Source: an uncultured Arenimonas sp. (GTDB taxonomy: Bacteria > Pseudomonadota > Gammaproteobacteria > Xanthomonadales > Xanthomonadaceae). From it: a stretch of DNA of 23,521 bases. Shown here piece after piece: positions 10,035 through 17,565 of this stretch. Numbering within the stretch: the first letter of the stretch is position 1; each line of letters opens with the position of its first letter. A program made the position numbers and the translations under genes. The notes under the pieces were generated by a model, which worked only from the letters and a program-made list of their open reading frames with translations, made no database searches and was not told the DNA's origin. The DNA lies in contig CAMLKR010000020.1 in the NCBI GenBank assembly GCA_946480565.1, forward strand, positions 1-23,521, given 5' to 3'.

Positions 10035-12532
10035 AGGCGCGCCCCGAGCGCGGCCGCCAGCCGCAGCAGGTCGGAGAACACGCCGGCGGCGGTGACCTCG
10101 GGTCCCGCGCCCGGGCCCTGAACGATCAGCGGATTGTCGCGGTAACGCCGGGTGGTGAACTGCACGATGTTGTCCGTCAGGCGGAGGTGGGCGAAGGCAT
10201 GGTCGGCGGGCAGCGCCACCAGGGCGACCCGCGCCCCGCCATCCTGCCCGAGCCGCGCGACGTAACGAAGCACCTGGCCGCGCGCCCGGGCCTGTTCGAA
10301 GCGCGCCGACATCGGCGCGTCGAGCTGTTCCAGCGCCGCCAGGAAGTCCTCGCGCGGGCCGCCGCGCATCGCCTCCGGCACCAGGCTTTCAACCTGCACC
10401 TCGTCCAGCGACAGCGCGCGGCCTGCCTCGCGCGCCAGGATCACCAGTTTGCGGGCGACGTCGGTGCCCGACAGGTCGTCGCGCGGGTCGGGTTCGGTGT
10501 AGCCCAGCGCCAGCGCCTCGCGCACCAGGGCCGAGAACGGCTGGCGGCCGTCGTAGCGGTTGAACAGCCAGGCCAGGGTGCCCGACAGAATGCCTTCCAC
10601 CGCGACCAGTTCGTCGCCGGTGTCGAGCAGGTCGCGCAGGGTCTGGATCACCGGCAGGCCGGCGCCGACGGTGGCCTCGTACCGCAGGCGGGCGCCGCCG
10701 GCCAGCCGCGCCGATTCGATCGCCTGCCGTCGCGGCCAGTCGCCGGCGACGGCGTGTTTGTTCGGGGTGATCACGTGGATGCCGGCCGCCAGCCAGCCGG
10801 CGTAGCGGTCGGCGACCGCGTCGCTGGCGCTGCAGTCCACGATCACCGCATGCGGCAGGTGGGCGCCGAGCAGGTGCGGCGCCAGCGCGTCGAGATCGCC
10901 GGGGGTGGCGGCCTCCAGATGGGCGCGCCAGTCGCCCTGGGCGCCGTGTTCGCCCAGCCACACCCTTCGGCTGTCGGCCAGCGCGCGCAGCCGCAGGTCC
11001 AGGCCGGCGTCCCGGCGCAGCCGCGGCAGCGCGGCCTGCAGCTGGTCGAGCAGGGCGGCGCCGACCTTGCCCGGGCCGATCACCGCCAGCGCCACCGTCT
11101 GCGCCGACAGCCAGAACGCGGCGTGCGCGGCGCGCAGGGCGCGGGTGGCGTCCTCCGAAGCGACGGCGACCGAGATGTTGCGTTCGGACGCGCCCTGGGC
11201 GATGGCGCGCACGTTCACCCGCGCCCGCGCCAGCGCGCCGAACAGGCGCGCCGCCACGCCGGGTTTGCCGGCCATGCCGTCGCCCACCGCGGCCAGCACG
11301 CTGATGCCGTCGACCTGCTGCACGCCCTGCACCTGGCCGGCGCCGATCTCGCGCTCGAAGGCCCGGGCCAGGGCGGCGCCGGCGGTGGCCGACTCGACAT
11401 CGCGGACGACGCAGCAGATCGAATGTTCAGACGAGCCCTGCGAGATCATCACCACCGAGATGCGCGCCGCGTGCAGGGCCGCGAACACGCGTTCGGCGGT
11501 GCCCGGCACGCCGATCAGGCCGGCGCCCTCCAGACTGACCAGGGACAGTCCGGAATTCAGCGTCAGGCCTTTCACCGGTCCGCCGCCGCCGCCCGCGGCG
11601 TCGATGCGGGTGCCCGGGTGTTCCGGGCGGAAGCTGTTGCGGATCAGCACGGGCAGGCCCCGGGCGATCGCCGGGGTCATGGTCTGCGGGTGGATCACCT
11701 TGGCGCCGAAATAGGCCAGCTCGCAGGCCTCGCGGTAGCTCAGGGCGGGCAGCGACACCGCTTCCGGCACCAGGCGCGGATCGGCCGAGAGCACGCCGTC
11801 CACGTCGGTCCAGATGTGCAGTTCATCGGCGTCGAAAAGGGCGGCGAAGATGGCGCCGGAATAGTCGCTGCCGTTGCGGCCCAGCACGGTCGGCAGGCCG
11901 TCCTCGCCCGCCGCGACGAAGCCCGTGGCGACCACCCGCGCCTGCGGATGCTCCGACCGCCACCACGCGAGCTTCGCCGCCGACCGGGTCCAGTCCACCG
12001 CCACGCCGAGTTCGCCCGGGCGCACCACCAGCACCTCGCGCGCGTCGAGCAGCGCGTGCTCGGCGCCGCGCGTTGCCAGGTGCGACTGCAGCAGACGCGC
12101 ACTCCAGACTTCGCCCAGGCCCTGGATGCGTTCGGATGCCGCCTGGCCCGGCCTGCCGAGCACGGCCACCGCCTGCAGCAGGCCGGCCAGCTCGTCGAAG
12201 GCCGCCTGCAGCCAGGCCTGCAGCGAGTCGCCAAGTTCGCGGTCGCCGACCAGGTCGCGGGCGGTGTCGGCATGGCGCTGGTGCAGTGCCTGCCAGGCCG
12301 GCCGCCAGTCGCGGCCGAGGGCCGCCGATTCGGTCAGCGCGATCAGGGCGTTGGTGACGCCCTGCATGGCGGAAACGACGGCTACCTGGCCCGGCTCGTC
12401 CGCGGCCAGCAGCAGGCCGGCGACGTGGCGGATGCGGCCGGCGTCGGCCAGCGAACTGCCGCCGAACTTGTGCGCACGGGTGCGCAGGCCGGCGGCAGGC
12501 GAGGGTCGGGCTTCGGACAGGGACGCGTTCAT
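10031..12532 (-). CDS. thrA: Bifunctional aspartokinase / homoserine dehydrogenase I
   Basis: Catalyses the first and third steps from aspartate to threonine. The 833 residues (E. coli ThrA 820) run as follows: an aspartokinase domain beginning at KFGGSS (22-27); an ACT-type regulatory region (about 325-470) of the kind that binds threonine; and a homoserine dehydrogenase half with the NAD(P) motif VIGPGKVG near 485, ITPNKHA near 590, and the signature [11 protein letters not shown] near 650 followed by [19 protein letters not shown]. The ATG at 12532 has a strong GGAGG site four bases upstream. That site can pair with an adjacent CCUCC (12545-12549). The gene lies 93 bp after the thrL stop and is expected to respond to threonine supply through the leader. 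Confidence 0.98.
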   Translation of the reverse strand: MNASLSEARPSPAAGLRTRAHKFGGSSLADAGRIRHVAGLLLAADEPGQVAVVSAMQGVTNALIALTESAALGRDWRPAWQALHQRHADTARDLVGDRELGDSLQAWLQAAFDELAGLLQAVAVLGRPGQAASERIQGLGEVWSARLLQSHLATRGAEHALLDAREVLVVRPGELGVAVDWTRSAAKLAWWRSEHPQARVVATGFVAAGEDGLPTVLGRNGSDYSGAIFAALFDADELHIWTDVDGVLSADPRLVPEAVSLPALSYREACELAYFGAKVIHPQTMTPAIARGLPVLIRNSFRPEHPGTRIDAAGGGGGPVKGLTLNSGLSLVSLEGAGLIGVPGTAERVFAALHAARISVVMISQGSSEHSICCVVRDVESATAGAALARAFEREIGAGQVQGVQQVDGISVLAAVGDGMAGKPGVAARLFGALARARVNVRAIAQGASERNISVAVASEDATRALRAAHAAFWLSAQTVALAVIGPGKVGAALLDQLQAALPRLRRDAGLDLRLRALADSRRVWLGEHGAQGDWRAHLEAATPGDLDALAPHLLGAHLPHAVIVDCSASDAVADRYAGWLAAGIHVITPNKHAVAGDWPRRQAIESARLAGGARLRYEATVGAGLPVIQTLRDLLDTGDELVAVEGILSGTLAWLFNRYDGRQPFSALVREALALGYTEPDPRDDLSGTDVARKLVILAREAGRALSLDEVQVESLVPEAMRGGPREDFLAALEQLDAPMSARFEQARARGQVLRYVARLGQDGGARVALVALPADHAFAHLRLTDNIVQFTTRRYRDNPLIVQGPGAGPEVTAAGVFSDLLRLAAALGARL

Positions 12533-12536
12533 GCAA

Positions 12537-12665
12537 CCTCCGGAGGAGGCCGCGCAGGTCGTCAGGGGAGGGGTGTCGCCGTGGTCCCGCCCTCTGTCGA
12601 GGTGCGGGGCCGTGAGTGGAAAGACTTATCCAGGCAGGACCGACCGCACCACCGCGAGGGTAGTG
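12537..12665 (-). promoter_or_regulatory. thr attenuator leader RNA
   Basis: Four strands give mutually exclusive stems. Strand 1 (12665-12659, CACUACC, last Thr codons) pairs with strand 2 (12653-12647, GGUGGUG) over 7 bp with one wobble. Strand 2 can instead pair through GGUGCGG with CCGCACC of strand 3 (7 bp). Strand 3 with strand 4 forms CCCGC-a-CCUC / GAGG-GCGGG (12608-12586), 9 bp with one bulged A and a GACA loop. This is the classical pause / antiterminator / terminator plan, but no U-run follows the 3:4 stem. A further small hairpin (12549-12537) covers the GGAGG site of thrA. Control may therefore be Rho-dependent or translational rather than by an intrinsic terminator. Confidence 0.7.
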
Positions 12666-12703
12666 GAGGTGGTAATGGTCGTGGTGGTGGACGGCCGGGA
12701 CAT
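12626..12703 (-). CDS. thrL: thr operon leader peptide
   Basis: A 25-codon frame on the minus strand, ATG at 12703-12701 to TAA at 12628-12626. It begins MSRPSTTTTITTSTT and continues without Thr. It has eight threonine codons (6-9, 11, 12, 14, 15) and one isoleucine codon (10), the two amino acids that signal in the E. coli thrL leader. It sits directly upstream of thrA. The Thr codons 14-15 form strand 1 of an RNA fold that continues to thrA. There is no Shine-Dalgarno sequence before the ATG, and the predicted transcription start falls on the ATG itself. Too short for standard gene finders. Confidence 0.9.
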   Translation of the reverse strand: MSRPSTTTTITTSTTLAVVRSVLPG

Positions 12704-12709
12704 GGCCCG

Positions 12710-12739
12710 ACTGTGCTGGCGCCGCGGCGGGGCTGTCAA
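12710..12739 (-). promoter_or_regulatory. Candidate thr operon promoter
   Basis: On the minus strand a perfect TTGACA (12739-12734) is followed after 18 bp by CACAGT (12715-12710), a weak -10 (3 of 6). Standard geometry puts the transcription start at about 12703, the A of the thrL ATG. The -35 overlaps the stop codon of the DUF6522-like gene (12738-12736). The -35 is convincing; the -10 is not strong. Confidence 0.5.
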
Positions 12740-13002
12740 GCGCCGGCCACCGGCTCGGTCCAGCCGGCGCCGTCGGTCACGACCCGGAACCGGTGCGCGC
12801 CGTAGTAGAAGGTCAGCCGGTAGCGGCCGGTGTCGGCGCCGGTGCCCCGTTCGCAGAGGCTGCGGATCCGGCCCGCGCGCATCAGTTCGCGGAAGCGCGC
12901 CGGCTCCAGCCCGAGTCCGGCCGCGACCAGTCCGGCATCGATCTCGATGCCGTCGGTGCCGGCATCGGCAGTCAGTGGCGTACAGCCGCGCAGTTCGGAC
13001 AT
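12736..13002 (-). CDS. Small DUF6522-like protein
   Basis: An 88-residue soluble protein without signal peptide or membrane helix. The core pattern IEIDAGLVAAGLGLEP, then LMRAGRIRSLCERG, then GRYRLTFYYGAHRFRVV resembles DUF6522, a family of about 90 residues with no known function; the assignment is from memory of the pattern. The chosen start is the ATG at 13000-13002, because a GGAG site lies six bases upstream of it. The ATG two codons earlier (13006-13008) would leave no spacing to that site. It is divergent from the truncated haemoglobin gene across about 100 bp, and its stop overlaps the -35 of the thr promoter. Confidence 0.72.
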   Translation of the reverse strand: MSELRGCTPLTADAGTDGIEIDAGLVAAGLGLEPARFRELMRAGRIRSLCERGTGADTGRYRLTFYYGAHRFRVVTDGAGWTEPVAGA

Positions 13003-13052
13003 CGGCATCTCCGGGCGGGTCTCCAGCGTGCCGGCGCGGACCGGTGTCCGCC

Positions 13053-13066
13053 TTGACCTGGGTCAG
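13053..13066. promoter_or_regulatory. FNR/DNR-like palindrome
   Basis: TTGAC-CTGG-GTCAG has the arm length and 4-base spacer of CRP/FNR-family boxes (TTGAT-N4-ATCAA) and a perfect TGACC/GGTCA core. It lies in the only intergenic space between the divergent DUF6522-like and haemoglobin genes. Its centre is 41.5 bp before the haemoglobin ATG. Regulator identity is inferred. Confidence 0.4.
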
Positions 13067-13100
13067 CCCGCGGCAGGGTGCGCGCGGCTAAGGTAGGGCT

Positions 13101-13514
13101 ATGGAACCGCTTCTTTCCCTCGATGCCGCCGCGCTGGCGCGACTGGTCGACCGCTTCTATGCCAAGGTCCGCCGCGACCCCGGCCTGGGGCCGGTGTTCA
13201 ATGCCGCGGTGCATGACTGGGACGAACACCAGCAGCGCCTGGTGGCCTTCTGGGCCTCGGTGGCCCTGCGTGCCGGCAGCTACCGCGGCAATCCGATGGC
13301 CGTGCACCGCGCGCTGGCCGGCGTGGATGCCGGACATTTCGGGACCTGGCTGGCGCTGTGGCGCGAAACCGCGCACGAGCTGCTGGAACCCGCGGCCGCC
13401 GCCACCCTGGTCGGGCATGCCGAGCGCATCGGCGCCAGCCTGCGGCTGGGCATGGGCCTGGGCGACGGCCGCGCCCGCCCGCTGGGGCTGCCGCTCCGGG
13501 ATGCGCCGGACTGA
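13101..13514 (+). CDS. Group III truncated haemoglobin
   Basis: A 137-residue 2-on-2 globin. Compared with Campylobacter Ctb, recalled from memory, the key haem-pocket residues line up: Tyr B10 as Tyr20 in [16 protein letters not shown], distal His E7 as His43 in DWDEHQ, proximal His F8 as His69 in [12 protein letters not shown], and Trp G8 as Trp83 in HFGTWLALW. The protein should therefore bind haem and oxygen or NO. Family roles include NO or oxygen chemistry under low oxygen, but its reaction is not settled. The ATG has AAGG seven bases upstream. It is divergent from the DUF6522-like gene with an FNR-like site between, and is followed 11 bp later by a strong terminator. Confidence 0.92.
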   Translation: MEPLLSLDAAALARLVDRFYAKVRRDPGLGPVFNAAVHDWDEHQQRLVAFWASVALRAGSYRGNPMAVHRALAGVDAGHFGTWLALWRETAHELLEPAAAATLVGHAERIGASLRLGMGLGDGRARPLGLPLRDAPD

Positions 13515-13525
13515 ACCGGCGCCGG

Positions 13526-13560
13526 AAAAAAAAGGCCGGACACGGGGTCCGGCCTTTCTG
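13526..13560. terminator. Bidirectional terminator between haemoglobin gene and tRNA-Ala
   Basis: A perfect 10-bp stem AAAGGCCGGA / TCCGGCCTTT (13531-13540 with 13548-13557) with a 7-base loop. On the minus strand it is followed by eight Ts (13533-13526), an excellent terminator for tRNA-Ala. On the plus strand TTTCT follows, weaker but suited to the haemoglobin gene. Confidence 0.92.
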
Positions 13561-13566
13561 GAATCG

Positions 13567-13642
<76 letters not shown>

Positions 13643-13657
13643 ACGGAAGGTCCGCGA

Positions 13658-13686
13658 ATTATAGAGAGGCCGACGGGCTATGGCTA
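13658..13686 (-). promoter_or_regulatory. tRNA-Ala promoter
   Basis: On the minus strand TAGCCA (13686-13681, 4 of 6 to TTGACA) is followed after exactly 17 bp by a perfect TATAAT (13663-13658). The next bases are the GC-rich TCGCGG, like the discriminators of stringently controlled stable-RNA promoters. The tRNA starts 16 bp after the -10. The element lies just past the rnd stop codon. Confidence 0.75.
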
Positions 13687-13696
13687 GCCGTCCGCT

Positions 13697-14785
13697 TCAG
13701 TTCGCCGGAATCAGCGGCGAAAGCGCCGGTTCCAGCAGTTCGCGGCGCCAGCCGTTCACGGCCTCGGGCCAGCCGCGGCCCTCGAGCAGGGCCTCGAGAT
13801 GCTTGCGGGCGCAGAGCAGGCCCTCGGGCAGGCCATGGGCCTGGGCCACGGCGATCACGGCCTCCTGCATGGCCTTCAGGGTCTGCTTGTCGTAGGCCTC
13901 GGGCCTGAGCAGGGGCAGGGCCAGTTCGTCCTCGGCCAGCGGTGCGCTCAACCGTTCCCAGAGGTCGCCGCGGGCCTTGCGCGGGGCCTTCGGATGGCGG
14001 TCGAGCAGGGCGTTGAACTCGGCGGGATCCCGCGGCGGACGGCGGGCCAGGGCCACGGCCAGCTCGTTGTCGATGATCCAGCTCTTGGGCTTGTCGCTGC
14101 GGCGGGCCTCGACGTCGCGCCAGCGCAGCAGGCGGCACAGGCGCGCTTGGCCCTCGGCGTCGAGCGACTGCGCGCTGCGCACGCCCAGGTGCGGCCAGGG
14201 TTCGTCACCGTCGTTGGCGGCGTTGCGCAGGGCGCGCTCGGCGTCGGCCTGGCGCCAGCCGTGGCGGCCGAGCTCGGTCAGCTTCGCGTCGAGCAGTTCG
14301 TGCACCGCGTGCAGGTGGCGCACGTCGTCGGCGGCGTATTCACGCTGGGACTCGCTGAGCGGCCGGCGCAGCCAGTCGGAGCGGGTCTCGCCCTTGGCCA
14401 GCTGCACGCCGGTGACCTGCTCGACCAGCTTCTGGTAACCCAGGCCGGCGCCGAGGCCGGTCAGCGCGGCCGCCACCTGGGTATCGAACAGCGGCGCCGG
14501 CAGGGCGCCGCAGCCGCGCTGCAGGGCCTGCAGGTCCTCGCTGGCGCTGTGCATCAGCTTGGTGACGGCCGGGTCGGTCAGCAGCGGACGCAGGGCGGCA
14601 TCCATGCCCGGGACCAGCGGGTCCACCAGCAGGATGTCGCCCGGGACCGCCAGCTGCACCAGGGCCAGCTGCGGATAGAACGTGCGTTCGCGGATGAACT
14701 CGGTGTCCAGGGCCACCAGCGGCTGGCCGGACCATCGGGCCAGGCGTTCGGACAGGGTCTGCGGGGAATCGATCCAGGTGCTCAA
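13697..14785 (-). CDS. rnd: Ribonuclease D
   Basis: A 3'-5' exoribonuclease that trims tRNA precursors and other structured RNA. The DEDD exonuclease domain shows ALDTEFIRERTFYPQLALVQL (motif I, Asp and Glu near residues 25-27), ALFDTQVAAALTG-like residues (motif II) and RPLSESQREYAADDVRHLHAVHELL (motif III). An HRDC-type region follows (WRDVEARRSDKPKSWIIDNELAVALARRPP). The start is unclear. TTG at 14785 (then STWIDSPQTL) gives 362 residues and fits the family N-terminus (E. coli 375), but no ribosome site precedes it. A GTG at 14857 adds 24 unlike residues. It lies upstream of tRNA-Ala on the same strand and is divergent from the FGE-like lipoprotein gene. Confidence 0.94.
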   Translation of the reverse strand: MSTWIDSPQTLSERLARWSGQPLVALDTEFIRERTFYPQLALVQLAVPGDILLVDPLVPGMDAALRPLLTDPAVTKLMHSASEDLQALQRGCGALPAPLFDTQVAAALTGLGAGLGYQKLVEQVTGVQLAKGETRSDWLRRPLSESQREYAADDVRHLHAVHELLDAKLTELGRHGWRQADAERALRNAANDGDEPWPHLGVRSAQSLDAEGQARLCRLLRWRDVEARRSDKPKSWIIDNELAVALARRPPRDPAEFNALLDRHPKAPRKARGDLWERLSAPLAEDELALPLLRPEAYDKQTLKAMQEAVIAVAQAHGLPEGLLCARKHLEALLEGRGWPEAVNGWRRELLEPALSPLIPAN

Positions 14786-14876
14786 GTGGGGCGTCGCGGT
14801 TGCCAGGAGCCGGCACCTTAGCCTAAGTTCGGGGCGCCCAGGTCGATCCGACGCCACGGGCGAGCCTCTTCACCGT

Positions 14877-16811
14877 ATGACCCAGCCCCTGCGAAATCGG
14901 TTGCCCGGCCTGCTGCTCGCCGGTGTCCTGGTCTCGGCCTGCGGGGCATCGCCGCCGGCCGAGCCGGAAACGGCGCCGGCCGTGCAGACGGTGGACCCGG
15001 CCGAGCTCGAGGCCGCCATCGCGTCCGAGGAAGCGCAGGCCGACCAGCCGACCGAGAGCCCCGACTGGCAGCCGCAGATCGAACCGGTGCCCCCGGATGG
15101 ATTGCGTGCGGCCCTGCGCCGCGCGACCGCCGCGCACGAGGCCGGGCGCCTGCTGCGCCGCGGGCCGGCGGCCGACGGCGATCCGGTGCCGACGGCCAAC
15201 GACGATGCCGCCGACGACACCACCGGTAACGCCGGCCAGGTCTCCGAGGCGGGCGCGCTCGAGACCTACCTCGGCATCCTCGCCACCGATCCCGAGCACG
15301 TCGAGGCCAATGCCGGCGTGGACGCGATCGCGGTCGAACTGATGGCGCGCGGCCGAGACGCACTGGCGCAGGGCCGGGTCGGCGACGGCCGGTTCTTCGA
15401 GCGCGTGCTGGCGCGCGCCCGGCCCCGGCACGCCGGCCTGGCGTCCTACCGCGAGGCGGTCGAGGCCGCGCTGCGCGCGCAGTCGCTGGTGCGCAAGGGC
15501 GACATCCGCGCCCGCGCGGGCCGCATCTTCAAGCCCGAGGGGCAGGGCGCCGTCGCGGCCTACCGCGAGGCGCTGAAGGCCTATCCGGATTTCCTGCCCG
15601 CACGCGACGGCCTGGTGCGGCTGCAGGCCGACCGCCTCAACCGCGCCCTGGCGGCGGCGCAGGCCGGCGAATACGTCGAATCCGAGCGCCTGCAGGCCGA
15701 GGCGCTGCGGGTGCTCCCGGATTCGCCCGCGGCCCAGGACATGGCCGCGCGCATCGTCGAACTGCGCCAGGCGCGCACCGACCAGCTGCTGGCCCAGGGC
15801 GACGCCGCGGTGGACGCGCTCGACCTCGAACTCGCCGCGCGCCGCCTGGCTGAAGCCGAGCGCGTGTCGGTGCAGGCGCGCGGCCTGGACGCGCTGAGCG
15901 AGCGCATCGAGCTGGCGCGCCACTACGGCCGGTTCCGCCCCGGCCAGGTCTTCAGCGAACCGCTGGCCTCCGGCGGCGAAGGCCCGGAGATGGTGGTGCT
16001 GGCCCACGGCGAGTTCCGGATGGGATCGCCCGAGGACGAGCCGGCGCGCAGCGACAACGAAGGCCCGCAGCACGCCGTGGAGTTCACCCGCGGTTTCGCC
16101 ATCGCCCGCGCCGAGACCACGGTCGGCGAATTCGGCCGATTCGTGGCCGCCACCAAGTACCGCAGCCTGGCGACCCGGCGTGGCCGCTCCACCGTCTACG
16201 ACGAACGCGGCGGCGCGATGAGCGAACACGCGGGCGTGGACTGGCGCCGCGACCACGCCGGCCGCCCGGCCGCCGCCGACCTGCCGGTGGTGCACGTCGC
16301 CTTCGAGGATGCCGAGGCCTACGTCGCCTGGCTCTCGGCCCAGACCGGGCAGCGCTACCGGCTGCCCAGCGAGGCCGAGTTCGAGTACGCGCTGCGCGGC
16401 GGCCGCGCCGAGGCCTATCCCTGGGGCGCGGGTGCGCCCGCGCGCGTGGTCGGCAACCTGACCGGCGACGGCGACCAGTCCCAGCTCAGGCGGCGCTGGT
16501 CCAATGCCATCGCCGGCTACAGCGACGGCCACTGGGGTCCGGCGCCGGTGCGCAGCTATCCGGCCGAGGCCTTCGGCACCTTCGACCTGGTCGGCAACGT
16601 CTCGGAGTGGGTCCAGGACTGCTGGCACGACAGCTACCGGCGCGCACCCGGCGACGGCACGGCCTGGGTCAATCCCGGCTGCGAGGAGCGGGTGATCCGC
16701 GGCGCGTCCTGGGCCAGCACGCTCGACCGCGCGCGTTCGGCCTACCGCCAGCCGTCGCCGGCCGACACCACGCACGCGCGCCTGGGCTTCCGCGTGGTGC
16801 GCGAGCTCTGA
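14877..16811 (+). CDS. Lipoprotein with formylglycine-generating-enzyme-like (SUMF1) domain
   Basis: The ATG at 14877 opens a lipoprotein signal (RNRLPGLLLAGVLVSAC) with lipobox VSAC, Cys22 and Gly at +2, so an outer-membrane, periplasm-facing protein of 644 residues is expected. Residues about 25-350 are helical, Ala/Arg/Glu-rich and TPR-like. The SUMF1/FGE-sulfatase domain follows (about 365-644): MVVLAHGEFRMGSPEDE, ETTVGEFGRFV, LPSEAEFEYALRGG, YPWGAG, GNVSEWVQDCWHDSY, RVIRGASW and a C-terminal RLGFRVVREL. The two catalytic cysteines of true FGE, expected in the RGGS-x2-C-x4-C region, are absent (RGASWASTLDRARSAYR), so sulfatase activation is unlikely. A longer in-frame start at 14682 lies inside rnd and would bury the signal, so it is not used. 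Confidence 0.88.
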   Translation: MTQPLRNRLPGLLLAGVLVSACGASPPAEPETAPAVQTVDPAELEAAIASEEAQADQPTESPDWQPQIEPVPPDGLRAALRRATAAHEAGRLLRRGPAADGDPVPTANDDAADDTTGNAGQVSEAGALETYLGILATDPEHVEANAGVDAIAVELMARGRDALAQGRVGDGRFFERVLARARPRHAGLASYREAVEAALRAQSLVRKGDIRARAGRIFKPEGQGAVAAYREALKAYPDFLPARDGLVRLQADRLNRALAAAQAGEYVESERLQAEALRVLPDSPAAQDMAARIVELRQARTDQLLAQGDAAVDALDLELAARRLAEAERVSVQARGLDALSERIELARHYGRFRPGQVFSEPLASGGEGPEMVVLAHGEFRMGSPEDEPARSDNEGPQHAVEFTRGFAIARAETTVGEFGRFVAATKYRSLATRRGRSTVYDERGGAMSEHAGVDWRRDHAGRPAAADLPVVHVAFEDAEAYVAWLSAQTGQRYRLPSEAEFEYALRGGRAEAYPWGAGAPARVVGNLTGDGDQSQLRRRWSNAIAGYSDGHWGPAPVRSYPAEAFGTFDLVGNVSEWVQDCWHDSYRRAPGDGTAWVNPGCEERVIRGASWASTLDRARSAYRQPSPADTTHARLGFRVVREL

Positions 16812-16815
16812 GCGA

Positions 16816-17556
16816 TCAGAAACTGATGAACAATCCGCCGTTCACCGGCAGGTTGATGCCGGTGAGGTAACCGGCGTTCTCGTCGCACAGGAACACCACC
16901 GCGCGGGCGATGTCGGCGGGCTCGCCGATGCGGCCGGCCGGCACCATCGCCAGCACCTGCTGCTTCACCTCGTCCGGCATCGCCTCGGTCATCGCCGTGC
17001 GGATGTAGCCGGGGCTGATCGAGTTCACGGTGACGCCCTTGCGCGCCACCTCGCGCGCCAGCGCCATCGTGAAGCCGTGCATGCCGGCCTTGGCGGCGGC
17101 GTAGTTGGTCTGGCCGAACTGGCCGGTCTGGCCGTTCACCGAGCTGATGTTGACGATGCGGCCGTAACCGCGCTCGCACATGCCGTCCACCACGCGCTTG
17201 CACAGGGTGAAAACGCTGTCGAGGTTGACCGACAGCACGGCGTCCCACTGCTCGCGGCTCATCTTGCGCAGGGTGGCGTCGCGGGTGATGCCGGCGCCGT
17301 TCACCAGCACGTCCACCGGGCCGTGGCCGGTCTCGATCGCGGTGATCGCGGCATCGCAGGACGCCGGGTCGGCGACGTCCATCGCCTGGAAGTGCACGTC
17401 CAGCCCGGCCATCGCGCGGCGGAAATCCCCGAGCCGGGCGGCGTCGGCGGGCAGGTCGCCGGCGATCACGCGGCAACCGGCCTGGGCCAGCTGACGGCAG
17501 GTTTCGCGGCCGATGCCACCGCTGCCGCCGGTCACCAGGGCGATGCGTGCGCTCAT
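16816..17556 (-). CDS. phaB: Acetoacetyl-CoA reductase
   Basis: A short-chain dehydrogenase that reduces acetoacetyl-CoA to (R)-3-hydroxybutyryl-CoA for polyhydroxybutyrate. It has 246 residues (Cupriavidus PhaB also about 246). The cofactor loop is TGGSGGIG (9-16), and the catalytic set is Asn111, Ser139, Tyr152 and Lys156. The PhaB hallmark NISSVNGQTGQFGQTNYAAAK (136-156) separates it from FabG. Asp34 ends the second strand, a position that in this superfamily often favours NADH. The gene is 9 bp after phaR on the same strand and converges with the lipoprotein gene, only 4 bp between stops. No phaA or phaC is in the window. Confidence 0.93.
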   Translation of the reverse strand: MSARIALVTGGSGGIGRETCRQLAQAGCRVIAGDLPADAARLGDFRRAMAGLDVHFQAMDVADPASCDAAITAIETGHGPVDVLVNGAGITRDATLRKMSREQWDAVLSVNLDSVFTLCKRVVDGMCERGYGRIVNISSVNGQTGQFGQTNYAAAKAGMHGFTMALAREVARKGVTVNSISPGYIRTAMTEAMPDEVKQQVLAMVPAGRIGEPADIARAVVFLCDENAGYLTGINLPVNGGLFISF

Positions 17557-17565
17557 CGGGAAGGC

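Noticed and set aside
12586..12608. Strong hairpin after thrL as a classical Rho-independent terminator
   Set aside because: The stem is convincing but no U-run follows, so it is described only as the 3:4 stem of the leader, not as an intrinsic terminator.
9683..12805. A 1040-codon open frame on the plus strand opposite thrB and thrA
   Set aside because: Shadow of the thr genes; repetitive Arg/Gln/Gly/Ala composition and no ribosome site or motif.
14823..16775. A 650-codon open frame on the minus strand opposite the FGE-like lipoprotein gene
   Set aside because: The plus-strand gene has a lipobox and a full SUMF1 domain; this frame has only biased composition.
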